A stretch of 64,000 bases of DNA, taken from contig NZ_JYOO01000020.1 of NCBI RefSeq assembly GCF_000956595.1, forward strand, positions 1 to 64,000. The letters are read 5' to 3'. Origin of the DNA: Priestia aryabhattai B8W22. GTDB lineage: Bacteria > Bacillota > Bacilli > Bacillales > Bacillaceae_H. Below are positions 41,399 through 50,125 of the stretch, in pieces (within the stretch, counting starts at the first letter, position 1; every line of letters begins with the position of its first letter). The notes under the pieces are model-generated. The model saw only the letters and a program-made list of their open reading frames with translations, was not told the origin of the DNA and did no database searches. Position numbers and translations under genes: made by a program.

Positions 41399-42214
41399 AT
41401 GATTTCATTATGGGAGGAACATTTATTTTGGTTAGAAATAATTCAGGACCATGGTTATTTTGTACGCGATCACTTATCGGTGAAGGAAGTCGAATACGTC
41501 CAAACAGCTAAGCAATATATTCATTTGTTTGATGACTTGCTAAAACGACTGAACTATTTATCCCCTGATGTTATGCATAACGATCCTGCATTAATAGAAT
41601 TCTCGAGAAAGGCCTGGTCAATTGCCAAAGGGTATTTTGATTTTGAAGGGTCTCTTCAGGCTCTTCGAATTGAAAACGAAGTGAATCTAAACTTATCTCC
41701 AACCTATCTTAATGGTACGTTAAGTGAAAATCAGGAATATTTAAGATTTTTATCTTATCTAGTAAAAGGAAAGGAGCCGGTTCCTCTTAGCTTAGTCAAA
41801 TTAATGGATTTATGGCTGGAAGATCAGCTTGGACATGCCGTTTTGTTTAAAAACCTGCTTGATCCGATTGAGATTATGATATCTAAACAAGCAGATTTAT
41901 ATATCGGAAAATTTCAGGCATTCATTGTACAAAATCATCATTTAAAGGGGTATTTGCGATTTAAGCAGCCAGGTTTTGCAAGACAAACAGAATTTGCTTT
42001 AGAAGTGGGGAAAACAACTATTGAGATGAGCCAGTTTGTTTATGCTATGACCGAAAAATACAAGGAGAACAAGCTTTTAAATAAGGAAACGTTAAGGTTT
42101 CTGATACATCATTTTCCTGAGACTTGTTATTTTATTAAAAAATTGAGTTATTATGCTCCCGAATTGCAGCAAGAAGCCAACCAATGCTCATTAAGAAGAG
42201 TTTCCTATCTTTAA
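41399..42214 (+). CDS. DUF2935 protein, second paralogue
   Basis: 271 residues, helical and cytoplasmic, a paralogue of the gene at 30097. Shared landmarks: WEEHLFWLEIIQDHGYFVRD (residues 5-24), NLSPTYLNGTLSENQEYLRF, LWLEDQLGHAVLFKNLLDPI and a C-terminal HHFPETCYFIKKL. The His and Glu residues in these segments are spaced as in metal-binding four-helix bundles. AGGGAG lies 8 nt before the ATG. Function unknown. Confidence 0.8.
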   Translation: MISLWEEHLFWLEIIQDHGYFVRDHLSVKEVEYVQTAKQYIHLFDDLLKRLNYLSPDVMHNDPALIEFSRKAWSIAKGYFDFEGSLQALRIENEVNLNLSPTYLNGTLSENQEYLRFLSYLVKGKEPVPLSLVKLMDLWLEDQLGHAVLFKNLLDPIEIMISKQADLYIGKFQAFIVQNHHLKGYLRFKQPGFARQTEFALEVGKTTIEMSQFVYAMTEKYKENKLLNKETLRFLIHHFPETCYFIKKLSYYAPELQQEANQCSLRRVSYL

Positions 42215-42294
42215 GATAAGCTAAAACATTTCATAGGGCCTAAATCCACTCCTGCTTTATATTTCTGTAAGCTTTATTTATATGTATATAAAAA

Positions 42295-42326
42295 AGAAAG
42301 GTCTACTTTAGAGGGGAGACCTTTCT
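42295..42326. terminator. Hairpin after the DUF2935 gene
   Basis: AGAAAGGTCT/AGACCTTTCT, 12-nt loop. The T-run is on the minus-strand side (TTTTTTATA), so it fits leftward transcription best. Confidence 0.6.
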
Positions 42327-42725
42327 GGAGGAGGACTAATTATTGAAAGTAAAAGGAGTGTGGTGCGTATTTAATTAGTTTGCTATGTAAAAGCTACCTC
42401 AATGGTCCAATCCCCAGTACTTTTTACATCGCCAGTTATACCTTTCAGTTCTTTTTCTTTCCTTAAAAAAGATTTCACTCTCAAGCTCACGCATCCATAT
42501 CTAACAGCCGAATGATTCGTTCTTAATCCGTTTTTGATATTGACAGATTGGCTATATTTTGTGAGACTTAATATACATAATGTTCATTAGTTTACATCAT
42601 GTGCAGAATGTGTGTTGATGGTACAAGATCGTTTAAATAGTCAATCATCAGAAACAGTGGCTGCACCCATACATGTCACAATTATATGTCTGACACTCAA
42701 TAAAAGGTACACAAGGAGACGAACG
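42327..42725. other. Intergenic region with a possible minus-strand relic
   Basis: On the minus strand an open stretch ending at 42387 reads SLRVKSFLRKEKELKGITGD then VKSTGDWTIEVAFT, but it lacks an RBS and a clear start. The last part faintly recalls GvpO-type proteins. Too short to assign. The right end must hold the tetR promoter. Confidence 0.25.
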
Positions 42726-43358
42726 ATGTCTAAAAAAGCAAAAGTAGACCCTAGGATAAAAAGAACAAATAAATACTTAAGAAACGCTTTAGTGGAACTT
42801 CTTAAAGAGAAAGACGTCACAGCCATTACGATTCAGGAAATTACGGAAAAGGCGGAATTAACGCGGGGAACATTTTATTTGCATTATCAAGATAAGCAAG
42901 ATTTTCTCATGCAGAGTATGAATGAAGTTCTAGAAGAGCTGATCGAGAAGGTGAAGCCTAGACAAAATGATGAGTATTCTTCAGAACTAGAAGAAAAAGA
43001 TGAATCTGTTTCTTTTTTAAAGCTTTTTGAATTTATCTACGAACACGCGGATTATTTTAAAGTCATGCTAAGTGATCGAGGATTGCCTCAATTTAGAAGT
43101 CATATGACGGAAATTGTAAAAAAGAGAGTGTATGGAGAGCTAATCTCTTCGATTGGAGAAGCAGAGGACGGACTTGATATTCCTAAAGATATCCTGATTA
43201 GCTATATCACATCAGCTCATATAGGCGTCATTTGTTCTTGGTTAGAAAGTGGTATGAAATTTAGCCCTGCATTTATGGCTGATAAATTAACCAGCCTAAC
43301 ACTTTTAGGGCCAATTCGAGTGGCGGGTTTAGAAAATAAAATAAAGCTTCCTTACTGA
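42726..43358 (+). CDS. TetR-family regulator
   Basis: 210 residues. N-terminal TetR helix-turn-helix: LRNALVELLKEKDVTAITIQ, then EITEKAELTRGTFYLHYQDK, followed by a ligand-binding domain whose end (HIGVICSWLESGMKFSPAFM) is the TetR_C_8/YxaF-like pattern. ATG 42726 follows AAGGAG; the frame extends 38 codons upstream without an RBS. The adjacent MFS pump (43494) is the likely target, so a drug-efflux repressor is probable. The stop lies inside its terminator. Confidence 0.85.
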   Translation: MSKKAKVDPRIKRTNKYLRNALVELLKEKDVTAITIQEITEKAELTRGTFYLHYQDKQDFLMQSMNEVLEELIEKVKPRQNDEYSSELEEKDESVSFLKLFEFIYEHADYFKVMLSDRGLPQFRSHMTEIVKKRVYGELISSIGEAEDGLDIPKDILISYITSAHIGVICSWLESGMKFSPAFMADKLTSLTLLGPIRVAGLENKIKLPY

Positions 43359-43371
43359 AGCTTTATTTTTT
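43339..43371 (+). terminator. Terminator overlapping the end of tetR
   Basis: AAATAAAGCTTC/GAAGCTTTATTTTTT, 6-nt loop; the last six codons of the regulator form the left arm. Confidence 0.8.
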
Positions 43372-43493
43372 AGTTTGTTCAAATGCGGATAAATATCTTT
43401 CTTCTTTACCATAGCTACTGTGATGGTTTGAAGAAACATGAACGCCGCATTTTTAGTTTTTTACAATCATGAAAGGCAGAGAGGAATTGTAGT

Positions 43494-45191
43494 ATGAAAA
43501 TAGAAAAACACTGGGGGATTGCTTTACTTGCAGTTTTAGCTATTGGTCCTGGTTTAATGTTAAACACTTCATTAAATTCTATACGTGAAATTCTCCAACA
43601 AACGTTTAACGATCAATCTTATATTTCGATAACACCCGTTTTAATAGGGGTTATGAGCTTTGCATTTTGTATTCCGTTTGGACCTATCCTTCGACATAAG
43701 CTAGGGGAGAGAAGGACGTATGTTCTTTCGATGTGTTTGTTTCTTATCGGAGCTATCGTAAGTATTGCTTCGAACAGCTTCTTAGGAATGGGCATTGGGC
43801 GGTTTCTGCAAGGGGGAGGAACTGGTTTAGCACTTATGATGATGATTCCAATGCTGGTTCTTTCTTTTCCAATTCAGAAAAGGAACTTGGCATTACTAAT
43901 CCTTATTGGCGGATTTTATGGATCTAGCGTTGTGGGTATTTTTCTCGGAATGTTAGTGAACAGCTACGGACACTGGAGAGGGTTATTTTATATAGCGGCC
44001 GTACTTTCCTTACTGGGAATATGTTTCAGCTACAAATTTTTAACAAATGATCATGCTAAGCAACAGCACAAACATCATGAACCATTTGACATCATCGGTG
44101 TAGCGTTAATGTTTATGGTTACCGCATTTATTACGTTTACATTACTTAACCTTCAAAAATCAGGATGGACATCTACTTATGTATGGATAGGCATAGTAGG
44201 AAGCATCATTTTTTTATGCTTTTTATTCGTAGCAGAATGGCATATTAAAAATCCGTTAATTCCCTTTCGATTAGTGGCTTCTCGAAAACCAGCTCTCGCT
44301 ATTCTGATTGCTGTTATAGGCAATATTAGCATGAGTTTAACTCTTTTATCACTACAGGGATTGCTCAAAAGTGGATCTGGTTTTGATAAAGGAGATATTT
44401 CACTGATCTATATCGGGCTTTTTGCGGGGATAGTAATTGCGGCCATATTAAGTGCCATATTATATGATAAAGTTGGACCGGGCGTATTAGGTATTATAGG
44501 AGCCGTCATTATTATGGGAGTGAACATACAGTGGATGTATTTAGACGGTCATGCTTCAGCTTTTCTCTTTGTTAGTAGCTTTGCCGCTCTAATCGCAGGA
44601 GTAGGCTTCACAGTCGCTGCAGGTCTTATGGGTGCTGCTTTAGGCGGACCACTACCAAGTTTAGTCCCTCGAATGGTCACGGTTCAATTTATAAGAGTTA
44701 CAGTATCTGCGATCATCCCTGTAATCAGCAGTATCGTCTTTGCAAAGGTGTATAAAAATCACCTTGCGACGGTAAGCGCAGAGAGCCAGGTTGCTAGTAA
44801 AGAAAATTTCACTCAGTCTCTACATGTAAAATCTGAAATCATTACGTATCATACGTTTTCTACGTTTTCGTGTGTATTAAGCATTGTAGTATTAATTCTC
44901 TCGTTTTTGATGTTCCTAACAGGTAAGGGCCACAAGCTGGCTCATAAGCCGCATGATAAAGAAAAAAATAAAGAAAAGCTGAGTACAGAAGAGGTTCACA
45001 TTAAAAAAACTACTCCCGTTTTTGAGCGTTCACCTAAAGAGGCTGTTTCGAATGGAGTCATTGGTGACAGCGAGTATAGAGAAGCTTTGAAAAAGTTTGG
45101 TCAGCCTAAACCTTCTCCTGATAAAATGCTGCATATGAGAGATCAAGAATATAGAAAAGCTCTTAAAAGGATGAAGGATATAGGACAATAA
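43494..45191 (+). CDS. MFS multidrug-type transporter with long C-terminal tail
   Basis: 565 residues with about 13-14 membrane helices, like DHA2-type drug:proton antiporters. Motif-A-like FGPILRHKLGERRTYVLSM and motif-C-like GGFYGSSVVGIFLGMLVNSY are visible. A hydrophilic, Lys-rich tail of about 90 residues follows the last helix and contains two copies of a short element (DSEYREALKKFGQP and DQEYRKALKRMKDI). RBS AGAGAGGA before the ATG. It follows the TetR gene and is probably repressed by it. The substrate is unknown. Confidence 0.8.
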   Translation: MKIEKHWGIALLAVLAIGPGLMLNTSLNSIREILQQTFNDQSYISITPVLIGVMSFAFCIPFGPILRHKLGERRTYVLSMCLFLIGAIVSIASNSFLGMGIGRFLQGGGTGLALMMMIPMLVLSFPIQKRNLALLILIGGFYGSSVVGIFLGMLVNSYGHWRGLFYIAAVLSLLGICFSYKFLTNDHAKQQHKHHEPFDIIGVALMFMVTAFITFTLLNLQKSGWTSTYVWIGIVGSIIFLCFLFVAEWHIKNPLIPFRLVASRKPALAILIAVIGNISMSLTLLSLQGLLKSGSGFDKGDISLIYIGLFAGIVIAAILSAILYDKVGPGVLGIIGAVIIMGVNIQWMYLDGHASAFLFVSSFAALIAGVGFTVAAGLMGAALGGPLPSLVPRMVTVQFIRVTVSAIIPVISSIVFAKVYKNHLATVSAESQVASKENFTQSLHVKSEIITYHTFSTFSCVLSIVVLILSFLMFLTGKGHKLAHKPHDKEKNKEKLSTEEVHIKKTTPVFERSPKEAVSNGVIGDSEYREALKKFGQPKPSPDKMLHMRDQEYRKALKRMKDIGQ

Positions 45192-45226
45192 GTTAAACTG
45201 AAGGAATTTGAGTAAAGAATAGAAAG

Positions 45227-45258
45227 AGCAAACTCGCATGGCAGTGAGTTTGCTTTTT
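45227..45258 (+). terminator. Terminator of the MFS gene
   Basis: GCAAACTC/GAGTTTGC, 10-nt loop, then TTTTTT. Confidence 0.85.
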
Positions 45259-45390
45259 TAATTTCTACATGTACGCTTTGCAGATATGTTTTTAATAAAT
45301 CAATAACTAATACAAAAATACAGTGCAAATATGTGTTAATTTATGTATAATTATTTATTATATAGAATAAAAATCCAAAAGGAGAAATAG

Positions 45391-45897
45391 ATGAATCCCT
45401 TCATAAAAGAAAGCATTGAATCCCTTGATACACAATTAGGTATAATCCAAACTTGTATTAGTAGATTAGCAGATGATGATATTTGGAAAAAGTTCCGCCA
45501 AGAAACGAATAGTATTGGAAACTTATGTTTACATCTTGCGGGCAGCGAATATGCATTTATCGTCAGCATAATTGGTGGTAAGCCTTTTATTAGACAGCGA
45601 TCTAAAGAATTTACTGATAACAGAGTAATGGATTCCGAGCAGCTAATAGAAAATTTAATCCTTACGCGACAAGAAAGTAAAGAAATTATCACAAATTTTG
45701 ATTTTAACGATTTAGAAAAATCCATACAAATGCCTTCTACAACAAGTACATTAATTCCAGAACCAGGTAAAATACAGTCCTGTTTAAGTGTTATCTTATA
45801 TGCCGTTGAACATTATGCTTATCATACGGGACAAATCGTTTATATGACAAAGCTACTTCAAATGAAAAATGAACATATCTTAAAATGGAGACATTGA
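45391..45897 (+). CDS. DinB-superfam. protein (DUF1572)
   Basis: 168 residues, four-helix bundle. DUF1572 features: an N-terminal FIKESIESLDTQLGIIQTCI, NSIGNLCLHLAGSEYAFIVS (His ligand) and the C-terminal VEHYAYHTGQIVYMTKLL with the H-x3-H-x-GQ motif. Probably metal-binding, with an unknown transferase or protective role. AAAAGGAG is placed correctly. It is distinct from the shorter DinB-like gene at 731. Confidence 0.8.
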   Translation: MNPFIKESIESLDTQLGIIQTCISRLADDDIWKKFRQETNSIGNLCLHLAGSEYAFIVSIIGGKPFIRQRSKEFTDNRVMDSEQLIENLILTRQESKEIITNFDFNDLEKSIQMPSTTSTLIPEPGKIQSCLSVILYAVEHYAYHTGQIVYMTKLLQMKNEHILKWRH

Positions 45898-46005
45898 ATT
45901 TAATAACCCTGTTCAGAAACACTAATTATCCATATAAATTTTCAACTAATGCTGCAAGTTAATTTTTAATGGTAAAATTCAATAGGTTGGAAGGGAGGAA
46001 GTTTA

Positions 46006-46539
46006 TTGTTATATCATCCGAAATGGAGCAAAGCAAAGAAACGTTTAATGGGTTTTGTATGCGAATCTTTGCATTCAAGAGTAGATTTTCAAGTGATTAA
46101 TTATCGAAAAGCACATGACCAGTTAGGTAGAGCTGTCATAACTGTTGATAAAGTAGAAATGTTAAGTATGTGTACGATTACTGCCGAAAGAGAAGAATAT
46201 TATAGAGAAAGAGATATTCGTATTCAGTCAGATGATTTTAGTTATGATAATGTTTTTAATAATCGAGCAATCCAGGAACAAGCTCATGAACAATTAAAAA
46301 TGGAAGGTATTTATGCACAATATGATTTCTTTTCTGCTTTGGAAGAATATTTTAATTCACCAATTGAAGTATCTTTAAAGTCGAATGATCGGTTAATAAA
46401 AATATTGTGTATGTTGGACCGCCGTGTAGGGAAAAGAACTTTACGTAAAATGAAAGAGTTCATGTTAGAAGAAAATACATTAGTCCAGGATTTTTATAAA
46501 TTACGTTGTGACGCAGAAAATATACATAGTAGCGAATAA
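46006..46539 (+). CDS. SF0329-like conserved protein of unknown function
   Basis: 177 residues from a TTG start (GGGAGGAAG is 4 nt upstream). It shows a conserved pattern I recall from SF0329-type hypothetical proteins: HPKWSKAKKRLMGFVCESLH, then VDFQVINYRKAHDQLGRAVI TVD, EGIYAQYDFFSALEEYFNSP and a C-terminal CMLDRRVGKRTLRKMK with VQDFYKLRCDAE. Cytoplasmic, mixed alpha/beta. No biochemical function has been described to my knowledge. Monocistronic. Confidence 0.65.
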   Translation: MLYHPKWSKAKKRLMGFVCESLHSRVDFQVINYRKAHDQLGRAVITVDKVEMLSMCTITAEREEYYRERDIRIQSDDFSYDNVFNNRAIQEQAHEQLKMEGIYAQYDFFSALEEYFNSPIEVSLKSNDRLIKILCMLDRRVGKRTLRKMKEFMLEENTLVQDFYKLRCDAENIHSSE

Positions 46540-46542
46540 ACA

Positions 46543-46577
46543 AAACAGAACTTTCATAAAATAGGGAGTTCTGTTTT
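46543..46577 (+). terminator. Terminator
   Basis: AAACAGAACT/AGTTCTGTTT with a 14-nt loop, then TT. It starts 3 nt after the stop. Confidence 0.8.
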
Positions 46578-46893
46578 TACGCTTAATATTAATGCCAAAA
46601 TTTAATAGAGCCTTTTGTTTAGATATATTTAGTATGTGAATTCGAGTTGTTTGTTTCAAAGATAATTTTCTCAGAGAACGTTTCTCTGCACATTAAATGC
46701 ATGTATTTAGCTTGTTTCTTACTTTATCTAAAAAGTATGAAATAATGAATTTTATCCAAAAAAGGAAAATTAGTAGCTTTAAATTAAGGATACGCTTGAA
46801 GGGAGCTAAATCTATTTTGGCTTCGAGTTGGAGAGAAATTTTAGTGACTAGAACGGGAAAAAAGAGACTGTCCTATAAGATATTGTATGGATA
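46578..46893. other. Gene-free stretch
   Basis: A 72-codon frame (46697-46915) is basic, has no RBS and overlaps the terminator at 46894; I do not accept it as a gene. Confidence 0.5.
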
Positions 46894-46928
46894 TAAAAGG
46901 ACATTACTTTTGTGATAACGTCCTTTTA
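46894..46928. terminator. Terminator of the small minus-strand gene
   Basis: TAAAAGGAC/GTCCTTTTA, 17-nt loop, symmetric tails. Confidence 0.6.
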
Positions 46929-46937
46929 CATAGCTAA

Positions 46938-47132
46938 TTATTCTTTTTCAACTACCGTAAAGTATTGGACGTTCCTTTTAACAATGACCAAATCATTTGC
47001 TAGATCCAATATTTTACTTTTGTCTTCAAACCTATACTGTATGTAGTTCTTTGCACGAATAAGTGATTTAGCTTCAACTAAATGACTTATTTCACCATTA
47101 ATTAGATGAAACGTTACTTCATACTTTTTCAT
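46938..47132 (-). CDS. Small alpha/beta protein, unidentified
   Basis: 64 residues: MKKYEVTFHLINGEISHLVE, AKSLIRAKNYIQYRFEDKSK, then LDLANDLVIVKRNVQYFTVV. Two strands, a helix and two more strands suggest a compact single domain. ATG 47132 follows GGAGGTG by 7 nt. Similar short proteins with a YxVxFxLxxGE start occur in Bacillus, without known function. Confidence 0.6.
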   Translation of the reverse strand: MKKYEVTFHLINGEISHLVEAKSLIRAKNYIQYRFEDKSKILDLANDLVIVKRNVQYFTVVEKE

Positions 47133-47496
47133 AAGAAAACACCTCCATATTATCAATTTTTACTATTACTTAATTTCTGATACGCTTTCTTTTGACTGAT
47201 GATTAAAAAGTTAGGTGTGTTCTATTAGGGCGAACAGAACAAAAAGCATATAACAGAACCAAGTTTTAATTGTCACATGGTACCAAGTTGGGTATATAGC
47301 TGTTGTTATTTAGTATATTTTAGATAGAAACAGTACTTATAGCTGTGTTACAATATTCCTGTTATGTAAAATGAAATTCATTTTATATTTCTATTTCGTT
47401 TTAACTTACTTATTAAAAATTCCATATTATGAATGGAAATTAGTTTACATAGGAAGGTTTCTAAAGTTGATTTAGAAATGAAATGGAGAGGTATCT
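47133..47496. other. Intergenic region
   Basis: Promoter region of two divergent units. GTTCT-N12-AGAAC (47219-47240) is the only dyad noticed. No gene seen. Confidence 0.4.
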
Positions 47497-47646
47497 GTGG
47501 AAAGAAATGAATTTAGAAGACAAAAAGCACTTCGGTCAAAAGAGAAGAGAAAGAAAAAGCTTAGCCAACATAATGCCTTAAACTTATCACTAATCTTTAT
47601 ATCAATATGCATTGTTTGTCTGCTAATCAACTTATCATTGAGATAG
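47497..47646 (+). CDS. Small basic single-helix membrane protein
   Basis: 49 residues from GTG with GGAGAGG upstream: ERNEFRRQKALRSKEKRKKK, then a helix (LNLSLIFISICIVCLLINLS). The very basic cytoplasmic head and single C-terminal helix resemble the 48-residue protein at 23138; both have H-x-x-LN just before the helix. It lies 50 nt before the lmrB-like gene and may be co-transcribed. Confidence 0.55.
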   Translation: MERNEFRRQKALRSKEKRKKKLSQHNALNLSLIFISICIVCLLINLSLR

Positions 47647-47695
47647 AAAAACGCTCACCAAAAAGAGTATGTAAAAGAGAGGAAGACAATTTAAT

Positions 47696-49141
47696 ATGAG
47701 TAATCAACAAACAGTGGCCGAAAGCTCTAACATCAAAGTACTGCCGATTATAACGTCGTTTCTTATTGCTGGATTTATCGGTTTATTTAGTGAAACAGCG
47801 CTAAATATGGCATTAAAAGAGCTAATTTCTGGCTTTGGTATTCACGAAACAACTGCACAGTGGCTGACAACAGGGTATCTGTTAACGTTAGGAATTTTGG
47901 TACCTATTTCAGGTTTTATTCTTCAGCGCTTTACAACCAGACAGCTTTTTATAGCATCTCTAATCTGCTCCATCATTGGAACATTTATTGCTGCTGTTGC
48001 ACCAACATTTGGGGTACTCATGATTGCCCGTGTCGTGCAAGCGGTTGGAACTGCTTTACTTTTACCGCTTATGTTTAACACGATTCTTGTTATTATCCCG
48101 CCGCATAAACGTGGAAAGTCAATGGGGATCATCGGCCTTGTTATTATGTTTGCGCCAGCTGTTGGACCAACTGTATCAGGCTTAATCTTAAAAACATTAA
48201 CGTGGCACTGGATTTTCTGGATTTCACTTCCACTGTTATTTGCTGCCTTAGTGTTTGGAGCTTTCTTTATGCAGAACGTTACCACACCAACGAAGCCAAA
48301 AATCGATATGATTTCTGTTGTTCTTTCAACAATAGGTTTTGGCGGAATCGTATTTGGATTTAGCAGCGCCGGAGAAGGCGGAGGCTGGGGAAGTCTACAG
48401 GTTATTCTAACTCTTGTGATTGGAGCTATTGCATTAGTTGCATTCTCTATTCGTCAAACGAAGATGAAAGAGCCAATGTTAGATCTTAAAGCCTTTAAGT
48501 ATCCGATGTTTACAATTGGTCTTTTATTAATTCTAGTCTGCATGATGGTACTGCTGTCTGCGATGATGATTTTACCTTTGTACTTACAAACATCATTAGC
48601 TTTATCAACCTTTGCCGCTGGCCTAATGCTTCTTCCTGGAGGAGTGATTAACGGAATTCTTTCACCGGTTATGGGGGGATTATTTGACCGCTTTGGTCCC
48701 AAATGGTTAGTTATCCCTGGACTTGTGATTGTAGCCGGCACCATGTATGGTTTTTCAACCGTAACGCTAGAAACGTCAACAGGGTTTATCGTTGCTCTGC
48801 ACATTGCGCTTATGATAGCCATTTCGATGATTATGATGCCGGCTCAAACAAACGGATTAAACCAGCTTCCACCTGAGCTGTACCCGCACGGAACAGCAAT
48901 TATGAACACTTTGCAGCAGGTTTCTGGCGCAATTGGAACAGCTGTTGGAATTTCCATTCTTTCCTCAGGTTCAAGAAGCTTCCTTGAGACGGTATCAGAT
49001 AAAATGGATCCATTAAACCAAGTTCTTGCCTTTACCAACGGTGTTCAACATGCGTTCATCTTTGCGATTATTGTTTCAATTGTTGGATTGGTTATCTCGT
49101 TCTTTATCAAGAGAGTCAATGTTGAACAAAAAGCACATTAA
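47696..49141 (+). CDS. lmrB: LmrB-like DHA2 multidrug exporter
   Basis: 481 residues, 14 membrane helices, drug:proton antiporter of the major facilitator superfamily. It is very similar to B. subtilis LmrB (lincomycin/puromycin resistance): LPIITSFLIAGFIGLFSETA, TAQWLTTGYLLTLGILVPIS, ILVIIPPHKRGKSMGIIGLV (motif A-like) and MIMMPAQTNGLNQLPPELYP are near-identical family blocks. GAGAGGAAG lies upstream of the ATG. No TetR-type lmrA is adjacent, unlike B. subtilis, so its regulator is elsewhere. Confidence 0.85.
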   Translation: MSNQQTVAESSNIKVLPIITSFLIAGFIGLFSETALNMALKELISGFGIHETTAQWLTTGYLLTLGILVPISGFILQRFTTRQLFIASLICSIIGTFIAAVAPTFGVLMIARVVQAVGTALLLPLMFNTILVIIPPHKRGKSMGIIGLVIMFAPAVGPTVSGLILKTLTWHWIFWISLPLLFAALVFGAFFMQNVTTPTKPKIDMISVVLSTIGFGGIVFGFSSAGEGGGWGSLQVILTLVIGAIALVAFSIRQTKMKEPMLDLKAFKYPMFTIGLLLILVCMMVLLSAMMILPLYLQTSLALSTFAAGLMLLPGGVINGILSPVMGGLFDRFGPKWLVIPGLVIVAGTMYGFSTVTLETSTGFIVALHIALMIAISMIMMPAQTNGLNQLPPELYPHGTAIMNTLQQVSGAIGTAVGISILSSGSRSFLETVSDKMDPLNQVLAFTNGVQHAFIFAIIVSIVGLVISFFIKRVNVEQKAH

Positions 49142-49143
49142 TA

Positions 49144-49177
49144 AAAAACACAGACCATCCAATGGTCTGTGTTTTTT
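49144..49177 (+). terminator. Terminator of lmrB
   Basis: AAAAAACACAGACCA/TGGTCTGTGTTTTTT, 4-nt loop; perfect. Confidence 0.9.
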
Positions 49178-49393
49178 AGATTTACGAGAAAATTTTAAGG
49201 TTCTGTATCAGCCGTATTAATTTTTAAAAATCTGAGGCATTTGATTTATCCTGCTGCGACTCACCTCCAAGCACATTTTAAACAAAAAGTGAAGGCCATT
49301 AAATAGAAATTCGTTGCTTAAAAGAAGGTTTTTTTTGTAATAAGTGGACACTATAAGAAGAACTAGATAAAGTACGTTGAGGTGAGTTCGCTT

Positions 49394-49861
49394 ATGATAT
49401 CAAGAAAACACTTAGGATTTAATCTATCTATAATAGCGATTCCATGGTTGTCGTTGTTATTTATAGGGAAACGCAGCATAAGACGTTATTCGTTAGCAGG
49501 GGTTTTTATTATTATCTTAGAAATTATTAATCATTTGTATGGGCATCAGAGGAAGTGGTGGAGGTTCTACGACAAAAAAGATTCGTTTATAAAAGATGAA
49601 CTTCCTTTTAGCATTGGGCCTTATATGCCACTTTCAATGTGGCTGCTTAAATCTTCGTATGGCAACTTTAAGAAGTTTATATTATTGAATATTATAGTTG
49701 ATGGAATCTTTGCTTTTTACTTTATTGATGTTCTTAAAAGGTTGAAAATTGTAAGTCTAAACCGATTAAGTCATTTTCAATTTTTTATCTACCTTCATTA
49801 CAAAGCATATTTGTTATATGGAGTGCAGTATTTATTTGAAAAGGTGAAAAAATGGAGTTGA
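49394..49861 (+). CDS. Small polytopic membrane protein, paralogue 2
   Basis: 155 residues with four hydrophobic segments (LGFNLSIIAIPWLSLLFIGK, YSLAGVFIIILEIINHLY, ELPFSIGPYMPLSMWLLKSS, KFILLNIIVDGIFAFYFIDV). It shares its whole layout with the gene at 40755. The RKWWRFYDKKD loop is exposed and basic. ATG 49394 follows GAGGTGAG by 7 nt. Function unknown. The remainder up to 50072 holds only a short stop-interrupted frame ending VEIKLTNGDTVSVMID at about 50012. Confidence 0.7.
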   Translation: MISRKHLGFNLSIIAIPWLSLLFIGKRSIRRYSLAGVFIIILEIINHLYGHQRKWWRFYDKKDSFIKDELPFSIGPYMPLSMWLLKSSYGNFKKFILLNIIVDGIFAFYFIDVLKRLKIVSLNRLSHFQFFIYLHYKAYLLYGVQYLFEKVKKWS

Positions 49862-50072
49862 TTTAAAACCTTAAGTGGGATTACGTAGGCACCATTTTTT
49901 AATTTCGTAGATATAGACATCCCCTTATTATTCAAGCAATTGAACATGAATTTGATGTCTAAACTGTTGAGATCAAATTGACAAACGGAGATACTGTATC
50001 AGTCATGATTGATTAGTGATTTGCTTATGTTATATTTCAATCTTTAATGTAATTTAAAGTTAAATATATAGA

Positions 50073-50106
50073 AGAGAGCTGTTTTGAAGAATCAGCTCTC
50101 TCTTTT
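50073..50106. terminator. Terminator of the CitMHS gene
   Basis: AGAGAGCTG/CAGCTCTCT, 11-nt loop, with T-rich sequence on the plus side; it lies 20 nt past the end of the minus-strand transporter and can also end the plus-strand unit. Confidence 0.7.
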
Positions 50107-50125
50107 GTATGTTCCCATAAATCAT

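Noticed and set aside
42387-42480. Gas-vesicle GvpO-like fragment on the minus strand
   Set aside because: Only about 35 residues, no start or RBS, and no other gas-vesicle genes; the resemblance is faint.
46697-46915. 72-codon basic frame
   Set aside because: No RBS, composition of random AT-rich sequence, and it overlaps the terminator hairpin at 46894.
47219-47240. LexA (SOS) box
   Set aside because: GTTCT-N12-AGAAC has the inverse orientation and wrong spacing compared with the Bacillus CGAAC-N4-GTTCG site.
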